Below are positions 1-5,693 of a DNA stretch of 5,963 bases, one piece after another. The translations under genes and the position numbers were made by a program. A model generated the notes under the pieces. That model did not search any database. It was given only the letters and a program-made list of their open reading frames with translations, and was not told the DNA's origin. The DNA comes from Candidatus Competibacteraceae bacterium (lineage in GTDB: Bacteria > Pseudomonadota > Gammaproteobacteria > Competibacterales > Competibacteraceae), in contig DPWB01000144.1 in NCBI GenBank assembly GCA_003527885.1, forward strand, positions 1-5,963, in the 5' to 3' direction. How positions within the stretch are numbered: position 1 is the first letter of the stretch; every line of letters begins with the position of its first letter.

Positions 1-27
1 GCGCCCGCCGCGCGCGGGGGCGGGCGC
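1..27. repeat. GC-rich 9-bp inverted repeat in the pilU 3' coding tail
   Basis: GCGCCCGCC at 1-9 is perfectly complementary to GGCGGGCGC at 19-27, with a 9-base GC-only loop. It lies inside the last visible pilU codons, which encode a Pro/Arg/Ala-rich tail (KRPPPRAAG). It could form an RNA hairpin near the pilU end. What follows it on the minus strand is outside the window, so a terminator role cannot be judged. Confidence 0.5.
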
Positions 28-1136
28 TTGCTTTCCAGCTTCATCTTCGGCCGCAGGTTGTTGGCGGATTCCGCTTGGCGCATCGCGGTTTCGTAGCCGA
101 TCCGGGCGGCTGCGTAGAGATCGAACAGCGCCATGTCGAAGGTGACGATGCCCTGATCGCTGGAGCGCATCATCATCGTCTTGATTTCCTTGATCCGCCC
201 CTGGAAGATCAATTCCGCCATCAGCGGCGTGTTGAGCAGGATTTCCACCGCCGGGATCAATCCGGGCTGGTCTACGCGCGGCAGCAAGCGCTGCGAGATG
301 AACGCCTTCATGTTGAAGGATAAATCCATCAAGACCTGGGTGCGCCTTTCTTCCGGGAAAAAGTTGATGATGCGATCGAACGCCTGATCGGTGGTGTTGG
401 CGTGCAAGGTGGTCAGGCACAGGTGGCCGGTTTCGGCGAAGTTGATGACCGATTGCATGGTTTCCCGATCCCGCACTTCGCCGATCAGGATGACGTTGGG
501 GGCTTGGCGCAAGGTATTCTTCAAAGCGGTGTCGTAGGAATCGGTATCCACGCCGACTTCGCGCTGGTCCACCAGGGAAAGTTTGTGGCGGTGAAAAAAT
601 TCGATGGGGTCTTCGATGGTGATGATATGGTCGCGGCACTGGCTGTTGCGGTAATCCAGCATGGCCGCCATCGACGTGGTCTTGCCGCAACCGGTGCCAC
701 CCAGGAAAATCACCAGGCCCCGCTTGGCCAGTGCGATGTCCTGAAGGATCGGCGGCAGATTGAGCTCGTCGAGCGTCGGAATCTGCTGCTGGATAAGCCG
801 CAGCACCATGCCGGAGCTGCCCCGCTGGGTGAAAGCGCTGACCCGGAAGCGCGCCACGTCGGGAAAGTTGAGGGAAAAATTGGCTTCACGGTTCTGGTCG
901 AATTCCCGCGCCTGCCGGTCGTTCATGATCGAACGCACCAGCAGCGCCACTTGCTGCGGGCTCAAACTTGGGCCACCGACCCGGCGGATCTCCTGGTTGA
1001 TCTTGAACGCGGCCGGGCTGCCGGCGGTGATAAAGATATCCGATCCTTTCAACTCCAGTAACTTCAGCGCCAATTCGTAAAGATACTGGGTCGCTTTATC
1101 ATTATCGGTCACAACCTGCTCGGATTTCTGCTCCAT
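1..1136 (-). CDS. pilU: Type IV pilus retraction ATPase, PilU-like (3' end cut by window edge)
   Basis: This is a cytoplasmic hexameric ATPase of the PilT/PilU family, which drives type IV pilus retraction (twitching motility, DNA uptake). The frame is open from ATG at 1136 to base 1, giving 378 codons without a stop; PilU proteins are about 380 residues, so only a short tail should be missing. Visible motifs: N-terminal GSDIFITAG; Walker A GGTGCGKT at residues 146-153 (Lys152); Asp box ITIEDPIEF around 172-180; Walker B region VILIGEVRD with Glu220; His box with His238 and His245 (GHLCLTTLHAN). The C-terminal stretch TFDMALFDLY followed by ESANNLRPKMKLES resembles Pseudomonas PilU more than PilT, hence PilU. 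The start is supported by AAGGGG 8 bases upstream. The P-loop has Cys150 and a Thr at 153 where Ser is commoner. No pilT lies on its upstream side; the neighbour there is a divergent protease gene. Family is certain; PilU versus a second PilT is likely but inferred. Confidence 0.93.
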   Translation of the reverse strand, partial: MEQKSEQVVTDNDKATQYLYELALKLLELKGSDIFITAGSPAAFKINQEIRRVGGPSLSPQQVALLVRSIMNDRQAREFDQNREANFSLNFPDVARFRVSAFTQRGSSGMVLRLIQQQIPTLDELNLPPILQDIALAKRGLVIFLGGTGCGKTTSMAAMLDYRNSQCRDHIITIEDPIEFFHRHKLSLVDQREVGVDTDSYDTALKNTLRQAPNVILIGEVRDRETMQSVINFAETGHLCLTTLHANTTDQAFDRIINFFPEERRTQVLMDLSFNMKAFISQRLLPRVDQPGLIPAVEILLNTPLMAELIFQGRIKEIKTMMMRSSDQGIVTFDMALFDLYAAARIGYETAMRQAESANNLRPKMKLESKRPPPRAAG

Positions 1137-1144
1137 CGTCTGTT

Positions 1145-1150
1145 CCCCTT
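1145..1150 (-). promoter_or_regulatory. Ribosome binding site of pilU
   Basis: Read on the minus strand, AAGGGG stands 8 bases before the ATG at 1136-1134. The spacing is good and fixes this start. Confidence 0.7.
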
Positions 1151-1243
1151 CTCGTCGCTCGCACCACACGCCGGGTTGACGCCGCCGCTTCCGACCGCTC
1201 CCGCCGCTCCGGGTTACGTTTCTGCTCTCACCTGTCTTACCCG

Positions 1244-1272
1244 AGTATCGCCAACTATTCTATACTGTGCAA
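1244..1272 (-). promoter_or_regulatory. Candidate sigma-70 promoter for pilU
   Basis: On the minus strand, TTGCAC (1272-1267) is followed after exactly 17 bases by GATACT (1249-1244). This gives 3/6 and 4/6 matches to the -35 and -10 consensus with ideal spacing. Transcription would start near 1237, leaving a leader of about 100 bases before pilU. The position between divergent genes is right and the area is less GC-rich than its surroundings, but boxes this weak also occur by chance. Confidence 0.35.
1261..1266 (+). promoter_or_regulatory. Candidate -10 box for the mucD-accA-tilS unit
   Basis: TATACT matches 5/6 of the -10 consensus and would start transcription near 1273, about 140 bases before mucD. 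No convincing -35 lies at 16-18 bases upstream (TTACCC with an 18-base spacer is the best). It falls inside the spacer of the candidate pilU promoter, so the two divergent promoters would overlap. No GAACTT-type sigma-E/AlgU box was seen in the region. Confidence 0.25.
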
Positions 1273-1391
1273 ATCGCGCCGCTGCTTGGCCGTTTCGGAC
1301 ACCCGCTCAACCCGCCCCGCAGGCTTCGACCAAGTGTTTGGTTCTCCTTCAAATTGTTTTAAAAACGTCCGCGCTCGCCACGTCCTTCCGC

Positions 1392-1441
1392 ATCCGTTTT
1401 CAGGAGACCCTCTTTGATCCGTTTTCAGGAGACCCTCTTTG
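1392..1441 (+). repeat. Perfect 25-bp tandem duplication over the mucD start
   Basis: Bases 1392-1416 are repeated exactly at 1417-1441; the flanking bases do not match, so the unit is exactly 25 bp. Each copy begins ATCCGTTTTC, contains AGGAGA and ends in TTTG. Thus both the ribosome binding site and the TTG start codon are duplicated. Because 25 is not a multiple of three, the two TTG codons are in different frames. Only the first (1414) reads into mucD. Confidence 0.97.
1402..1406 (+). promoter_or_regulatory. Ribosome binding site of mucD (copy 1 of the duplication)
   Basis: AGGAG at 1402-1406 stands 7 bases before TTG at 1414. An identical AGGAG at 1427-1431 lies inside the coding region because of the tandem repeat. 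The TTG behind that second site (1439-1441) is followed by TCC and the stop TAA (1445-1447), so the first site must be the productive one if TTG at 1414 is used. Confidence 0.65.
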
Positions 1442-2877
1442 TCCTAAACCGCGTTGGCCATCGCGTAGTGTACGCGCTCGTGCTGCTTTTTCCGCTGTGT
1501 TGCTCGGCCGCCGCGCCGGCCCGTCCCGCCGAGACGCAACCGCTGCCGGATTTTCGCAAGCTGGTCAAACAAAACGAAGCGGCGGTCGTCAATATCAGCT
1601 CGACCCAAGCGCCCAGCAAGCAAAACGCCGCCCGCAAGCCCGGTTTGCCGGAGCTGCCGGGCAAGGAGAACCCGTACCTGGAATTCTTCAGGCGCTTCTT
1701 CCAGGAACGGCCCGAATTGCCGGGCGACCGTCAAACCAATTCCCTGGGTTCGGGCTTCATCATTTCGCCGGACGGTTTCATCCTGACCAACGCCCATGTC
1801 GCCCGCGACGCCGACAAGATCATCGCGCGGCTCAGCGACCAGCGGGAACGTCCCGCCAAGGTGATCGGCGTGGACGAACTGACCGATGTGGCGGTGCTCA
1901 AGATCGAAGGCGACAACCTGCCGGCGGTCAAGATCGGCGATTCCGACGCCCTGGAAGTCGGCGAATGGGTGCTGGCCATCGGCTCGCCGTTCGGCTTGGA
2001 GCACACCGCGACCCAAGGCATCGTCAGCGCGGTCGGCCGCAATTTGCCCAGCGGCACCTACGTGCCGTTCATCCAGAGCGATGTGGCGGTCAATCCCGGC
2101 AGCTCCGGCGGCCCCTTGTTCAACCTGCGCGGCGAAGTGGTCGGGATCAACTCGCAGATTTACAGCAGCACCGGCGGCTATATGGGGCTGTCGTTCGCCA
2201 TTCCCATCAAGCTGGCCATCCAGGTGACCGACCAACTGAAAGCGACCGGCGAAGTCACCCGCGGCTGGCTGGGCATCCTGCTGCAAGCGGTCAACAACGA
2301 TCTGGCCGAAGCCTTTCAGCTCGACCGGCCACGCGGGGCGCTGGTCGCCCAGATCTTGCCGGACAGTCCGGCGGCCGGCGCCGGCTTCAAGGTGGGAGAT
2401 GTGATTCTGCGTTACGGCGGCGAACTGGTGGAGGATTCTTCGCAACTGCCGAGGATGATCGGCGTCACGCCGGTCGGCAAGACGGTGGCGATGTCGGTCT
2501 TGCGCAACGGCGAGCCGCTGGAAATCAAGGCGACCATCGCCCGGCTGGAAGCGATGGAGGAACCGGTCGCCACCATGGACGAACACACGGACTCACGCCT
2601 CAACATGACTGTCGCCGATCTCAGCAACGACCAGCGCCGCAACATGGCGGCCGAAGAACAGGGCATCCTGGTCACCGCCGTGGACGAAGGGCCGGCCGCG
2701 AACGCCGGCCTGTACCCGGACGACATTATCCTGCAAATCAACCATAATCCGGTCAAAAGCGCCAGCCAGTTCGTCGAGTTGGCCAAGGACTTGCCCAAGG
2801 GCAAGGCGGTGCCGTTACTGGTGAAACGGGAAACCGAGTCACTGTACTTGGCCGTGCGCCTGCCCGACAAGGATTGA
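1414..2877 (+). CDS. mucD: Periplasmic serine endoprotease, MucD/DegP (HtrA) family
   Basis: An HtrA-family protease of envelope quality control, closest in memory to Pseudomonas MucD (about 474 residues; here 487). The N-terminus has a basic segment (NRVGHR, 12-17), then hydrophobic [13 protein letters not shown] and an Ala-rich signal peptidase I region around 30-35, so export to the periplasm is expected. The trypsin-like domain spans about 50-260, with His128 (ILTNAHV), Asp158 (LTDVAVLKI) and Ser231 (NPGSSGGP, where GNSGG is usual). Two PDZ domains follow: about 283-377 (GWLGI start) and 396-484 (LNMTVADL start). All catalytic residues are present. The start is awkward: the frame has a TAA at 1360-1362, and TTG at 1414 is the only standard start before GTG at 1468, which would remove the basic part of the signal peptide. 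The TTG lies in a 25-bp tandem duplication. It heads a likely operon with accA and tilS, not the algU-mucABC cluster known from Pseudomonas. The protease call is certain; MucD versus DegP naming is a judgement. Confidence 0.95.
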   Translation: MIRFQETLFVLNRVGHRVVYALVLLFPLCCSAAAPARPAETQPLPDFRKLVKQNEAAVVNISSTQAPSKQNAARKPGLPELPGKENPYLEFFRRFFQERPELPGDRQTNSLGSGFIISPDGFILTNAHVARDADKIIARLSDQRERPAKVIGVDELTDVAVLKIEGDNLPAVKIGDSDALEVGEWVLAIGSPFGLEHTATQGIVSAVGRNLPSGTYVPFIQSDVAVNPGSSGGPLFNLRGEVVGINSQIYSSTGGYMGLSFAIPIKLAIQVTDQLKATGEVTRGWLGILLQAVNNDLAEAFQLDRPRGALVAQILPDSPAAGAGFKVGDVILRYGGELVEDSSQLPRMIGVTPVGKTVAMSVLRNGEPLEIKATIARLEAMEEPVATMDEHTDSRLNMTVADLSNDQRRNMAAEEQGILVTAVDEGPAANAGLYPDDIILQINHNPVKSASQFVELAKDLPKGKAVPLLVKRETESLYLAVRLPDKD

Positions 2878-2893
2878 AGCAAGTACCTCCGCG

Positions 2894-3928
2894 ATGACGC
2901 CGAACAACTGTCTGGATTTCGAAAAACCTATCGCCGAACTGGAGGCGATGCTCCAGGAACTGCGCAATCTCAGCGCCGAACAGGAGCTGAACATCAGCGA
3001 TGAAATCGCCCGGCTGGAAGCCAAGAGCAAAGCGCTGACCGACTCCATCTTCGCCAGTCTGACCCCGTGGCAGATTTCCCAGATCGCCCGCCACCCGTTG
3101 CGCCCTTACACGCTGGACTACGTGGAGCGGCTGTTCACCGATTTTCAGGAACTGCACGGCGACCGCAGCTTCGCCGACGATCACGCCATCGTCGGTGGGC
3201 TGGCGCGCCTGGACGGACGGGCGGTGCTGGTGATCGGCCACCAGAAAGGCCGCGACACCAAGGAAAAGATTTACCGCAATTTCGGGATGCCGCGACCGGA
3301 AGGTTATCGCAAGGCGCTGCGCCTGATGAAGTTGGCCGAACGCTTCCACCTGCCGCTGCTGACTTTCATCGACACGCCGGGCGCGTATCCCGGCATCGGC
3401 GCCGAGGAACGCGGCCAGAGCGAGGCCATCGCCCGCAATTTGTTCGAAATGTGCCGGCTGCGCATTCCGGTGATCTGCGTGGTGATCGGTGAGGGCGGTT
3501 CCGGCGGCGCGCTGGCGGTCGGCGTCGGCGACCGGGTGCTGATGCTCCAATACAGCACTTATTCGGTGATTTCGCCGGAAGGCTGCGCGGCGATTTTATG
3601 GAAGAGCGCCGAAAAAGCCCCCGAAGCCGCCGAAGCGCTGGGGTTGACCGCCGACCGCCTGCTGAAGCTGAAACTGATCGACAGCGTTATCCCCGAACCG
3701 CCGGGCGGCGCCCACCGCGACCTGACGCGCATCGTCGAGAACGTTCGAACCGCCCTGCATAAAAACTTGCAACAACTGGACGCCCTGACGGTGGATACGC
3801 TGTTGGAACAACGCTACCAGCGGCTGATGGCTTACGGCGTGTTCAAGGAAGCGGAGCCGGCCGCCTCGACCCAATCGTCCTGGCAGAGCAGCGTGGCCGC
3901 CCTGCTGGGCAAGGACAAGGACTCCTGA
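2894..3928 (+). CDS. accA: Acetyl-CoA carboxylase carboxyltransferase subunit alpha
   Basis: AccA pairs with AccD in the carboxyltransferase that moves CO2 from biotin carrier protein to acetyl-CoA, making malonyl-CoA for fatty acid synthesis in the cytoplasm. The N-terminus [14 protein letters not shown] and the helical segment to about residue 55 match the family, as do [44 protein letters not shown] (160-167), [13 protein letters not shown], the glycine-rich EGGSGGA (200-206) and [16 protein letters not shown]. The family core ends near [12 protein letters not shown] further tail of about 25 residues (Ser/Ala-rich, ending LLGKDKDS) makes it 344 residues against 319 in Escherichia coli. The ATG is supported by N-terminal alignment, but no good ribosome binding site precedes it; the nearest AAGGA is 20 bases away. 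With mucD ending 16 bases upstream, translational coupling is a reasonable inference. tilS follows after 26 bases. Confidence 0.98.
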   Translation: MTPNNCLDFEKPIAELEAMLQELRNLSAEQELNISDEIARLEAKSKALTDSIFASLTPWQISQIARHPLRPYTLDYVERLFTDFQELHGDRSFADDHAIVGGLARLDGRAVLVIGHQKGRDTKEKIYRNFGMPRPEGYRKALRLMKLAERFHLPLLTFIDTPGAYPGIGAEERGQSEAIARNLFEMCRLRIPVICVVIGEGGSGGALAVGVGDRVLMLQYSTYSVISPEGCAAILWKSAEKAPEAAEALGLTADRLLKLKLIDSVIPEPPGGAHRDLTRIVENVRTALHKNLQQLDALTVDTLLEQRYQRLMAYGVFKEAEPAASTQSSWQSSVAALLGKDKDS

Positions 3929-3954
3929 GCCGGCGGGACTGGGATTGCAACGCG

Positions 3955-5331
3955 ATGGTGCTCTCGCCCGCCCTGTTCGCCCCTCTGCTAAACAACCCCC
4001 CTGGGCTCCGCCATCTGATCGTCGCTTACAGCGGTGGTCTGGATTCCCACGTACTGCTGCACCTGCTGGCGACCGACCGCGCTGCTCGGCCCGAACCGAC
4101 GTTGGCGGCCCGCTACGTGGATCACGGGTTGCACCCCGCGTCGGCCCTCTGGGGCGAGCATTGCGCCCGCATCTGTCGCGCGTTGGCCGTCCCGTTGCGA
4201 GTCTTGAAAGCCGATGCGCGACCCCTAGCCGGCGAGAGCCCGGAAGCCGCCGCCCGACGGGTCCGCTATGCCGCCCTCGCCGCCGAACTCGAACCGGATA
4301 CCGGGTTGTTGACCGCCCATCACCGGGACGATCAAGCCGAAACCCTGTTGCTGCAACTGTTGCGCGGCGCGGGTCCGCACGGATTGGCGGCGATGCCGGC
4401 GGCGGCCCGACTCGGACAGGGCTGGCTGCTGCGCCCCTTGCTGGAGGTCGGCCGCACGGAGCTGCTGGCTTACGCTCGCGCCCGGCATTTGCACTGGATC
4501 GAGGATGCCAGCAACAGGGATTCCGCGTTCGACCGCAACTATCTCCGCCACCACATCCTGCCCTTGCTGGCTGAGCGCTGGCCGGCCGCTCACCGCAATT
4601 TGGCGCGTTCGGCGCGCTGGTGCGCCGAAACCGCCGACTGGCTGAACGCGGAAGCCGCGACCGACCTTAGTGGGGTCGTCGCCGGACGCGCCGATGCGCT
4701 GCGCCTTCCGCCGCTGTGCGAGCTCAGCGACATCCGCCAACGCAACGTCGTGCGCTTTTGGTTGCGCCGGCTCGGCTTGCCGGTTCCCGACCACCGGCAA
4801 TTGCGGCGCCTGCTGCACGATACGCTCACCGCCGGGCGCGACCGACGACCCTGCGTCCGCTGGCCGGGCGGTGAAGCGCGGCGCTACCGGGACAGCCTAT
4901 ACGCCATGCCGCCCTTGCCGCCGCATGACGCTCGCCAGACCTTCAGCTGGCGAGGGTGTGGCGATGGCTGGCCGCCGCTGGAGCTTCCGGGCGTGGGCCG
5001 GCTGCGGATGCGGGCAGCGTCCGGTCAGGGATTACGGGCAGCAATCGGGTGCGACGGCCCGCTGATCGTCCGCTTTCGGAACGGTGGCGAGCGCTTTCAA
5101 CCCGTCGGCCGCCGCCACAGTCAAGAATTGAAGAAACTGTTGCAGGAAGCGGGCATTCCGCCGTGGGAACGGGACCGGTTGCCGCTGCTATACCACGGTG
5201 CAAGCTTATTGGCCGTCGTGGGTTTGGGCATCGCCGCCGACCTTGTTGCCCGGCCCGGCGAAACGGGCTGGCAACCCGTGCTGGAGCCGCCGCTGGAATA
5301 CCGTGGGCCATCCACGGGCAGTGACCGGTAA
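3955..5331 (+). CDS. tilS: tRNA(Ile)-lysidine synthetase
   Basis: TilS uses ATP and lysine to convert the wobble C34 of the CAU-anticodon tRNA-Ile into lysidine, switching its reading from AUG to AUA and its charging from Met to Ile; it is normally essential. The N-type ATP pyrophosphatase loop SGGLDS is at residues 26-31. YVDHGLHPAS and HHRDDQAET (122-130) complete the PP-loop domain. EDASNRDSAFDRNYLR (183 onward) is the characteristic TilS segment. The C-terminal tRNA-binding domain is visible from RFRNGGERFQP (373 onward) through SQELKKLLQEAGIPPWERDRLPLLY. At 458 residues it is slightly longer than Escherichia coli TilS (432). ATG at 3955 has only a modest upstream site (GGGA at 3941-3944, 10 bases away); GTG at 3958 is an alternative. 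The accA-tilS linkage is familiar in gammaproteobacteria and suggests cotranscription. The gene converges on sdhE with 19 bases between stops. Confidence 0.97.
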   Translation: MVLSPALFAPLLNNPPGLRHLIVAYSGGLDSHVLLHLLATDRAARPEPTLAARYVDHGLHPASALWGEHCARICRALAVPLRVLKADARPLAGESPEAAARRVRYAALAAELEPDTGLLTAHHRDDQAETLLLQLLRGAGPHGLAAMPAAARLGQGWLLRPLLEVGRTELLAYARARHLHWIEDASNRDSAFDRNYLRHHILPLLAERWPAAHRNLARSARWCAETADWLNAEAATDLSGVVAGRADALRLPPLCELSDIRQRNVVRFWLRRLGLPVPDHRQLRRLLHDTLTAGRDRRPCVRWPGGEARRYRDSLYAMPPLPPHDARQTFSWRGCGDGWPPLELPGVGRLRMRAASGQGLRAAIGCDGPLIVRFRNGGERFQPVGRRHSQELKKLLQEAGIPPWERDRLPLLYHGASLLAVVGLGIAADLVARPGETGWQPVLEPPLEYRGPSTGSDR

Positions 5332-5345
5332 CGGGATCGCCCGTT
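5330..5345. other. Short inverted repeat between convergent tilS and sdhE
   Basis: AACGGG (5330-5335), loop ATCG, CCCGTT (5340-5345) form a perfect 6-bp stem that overlaps the tilS stop codon and fills most of the 19-bp gap between two converging genes. No T-tract follows on either strand, so it is at best a weak bidirectional terminator. Confidence 0.3.
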
Positions 5346-5350
5346 CAGGA

Positions 5351-5608
5351 TCAAGACGCATCCGCATCGTTCAGCAGCGTGCGCATGACGTTGACCACTT
5401 TCGCCGTTATCGGCTCCGCCGGCGTTGCCCGTCCGACCATATAGCTCATCAGCACCGGGTCTTGCAGCTCCAGCAACTCCGCGAACGCCTGTCGCTCTTC
5501 CGCTGAAGCGGCCGCGTAATGCCGTTCCAGGTAGCCCAAGGTCAGCAGGTCCAACTCTTTCATGCCGCGCCGGCAGCGCCAGCGCAATTTGCCCAACTGT
5601 TCGGTCAC
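5351..5608 (-). CDS. sdhE: FAD assembly factor SdhE (YgfY/CptB family)
   Basis: A small cytoplasmic helical protein of 85 residues (Escherichia coli SdhE has 88) that binds the flavoprotein SdhA and promotes covalent attachment of FAD, needed for active succinate dehydrogenase. The family signature RGxxE is present at residues 14-18 within WRCRRGMKELDLL. The following segments (LERHYAAASAEERQAFAELLELQDPVLMSYMVG) match the family's helices. The start is GTG at 5608, supported by GGGAG 9 bases upstream; an ATG at codon 16 is inside the RGxxE motif and cannot be the start. The gene lies 85 bases downstream of sdhB on the same strand, fitting its role, but a terminator-like hairpin stands between them. 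The family was once described as an antitoxin (CptB); no partner membrane toxin gene is visible here, so the SdhE role is preferred. Confidence 0.95.
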   Translation of the reverse strand: MTEQLGKLRWRCRRGMKELDLLTLGYLERHYAAASAEERQAFAELLELQDPVLMSYMVGRATPAEPITAKVVNVMRTLLNDADAS

Positions 5609-5617
5609 GACACGCTG

Positions 5618-5622
5618 CTCCC
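5618..5622 (-). promoter_or_regulatory. Ribosome binding site of sdhE
   Basis: GGGAG on the minus strand, 9 bases before the GTG start at 5608. It begins only 3 bases after the U-rich tail of the upstream hairpin, so it survives only on transcripts that pass, or start after, that hairpin. Confidence 0.7.
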
Positions 5623-5625
5623 AGC

Positions 5626-5660
5626 AACAAAACCCCTCTCCCGCATGGCGGGAGAGGGGT
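5626..5660 (-). terminator. Intrinsic terminator or attenuator between sdhB and sdhE
   Basis: CCCCTCTCCCGC at 5633-5644 pairs perfectly with 5648-5659 around a 3-base loop; an extra A-T pair at 5632/5660 makes the stem 13 bp. Read on the minus strand, the stem is followed by TTTTGTT (5632-5626), the layout of a rho-independent terminator for transcription coming from sdhB. On the plus strand no T-tract follows directly. It probably ends most sdhB messages, with readthrough feeding sdhE. The stem also resembles widespread GC-rich intergenic repeats, so it could be one copy of a dispersed element. Confidence 0.75.
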
Positions 5661-5693
5661 CAAGGATAAGAAAATTTAACCTAAAACAGCGGA

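Noticed and set aside
402..1061. A 219-codon plus-strand open frame opposite pilU
   Set aside because: The minus strand encodes all PilT/PilU motifs here; the plus frame is compositional.
1137..1413. Search for a sigma-E/AlgU promoter upstream of mucD
   Set aside because: No GAACTT-like -35 with a TCTGA-like -10 was found at suitable spacing.
1495..1506. Possible lipobox (PLCC) in the MucD signal peptide
   Set aside because: The residues before the cysteines (FPL, PLC) do not fit the usual small-residue lipobox, and an Ala-rich signal peptidase I site follows.
1444..2586. A 380-codon minus-strand open frame opposite mucD
   Set aside because: It mirrors the codon pattern of mucD, has no family features, and lacks a plausible start context.
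1176..2747. A 523-codon open frame on the plus strand overlapping mucD in another frame
   Set aside because: Its translation is Arg/Pro/Gly-rich with no recognisable domain, while the overlapping frame is a complete MucD-like protease. It is a by-product of high GC codon use.
2753..3550. A 265-codon minus-strand open frame opposite mucD and accA
   Set aside because: It crosses two real genes on the other strand and has no recognisable motif.
4225..4818. A 197-codon minus-strand open frame opposite tilS
   Set aside because: TilS motifs fill this region on the plus strand; the opposite frame is a shadow.
5301..5317. Inverted repeat CCGTGG/CCACGG near the tilS end
   Set aside because: A 6-bp stem inside coding sequence with no T-tract; expected by chance in GC-rich DNA.
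5351..5608. Reading the small gene as a CptB antitoxin of a toxin-antitoxin pair
   Set aside because: No adjacent CptA-like membrane protein is present; the RGxxE motif and location after sdhB favour SdhE.
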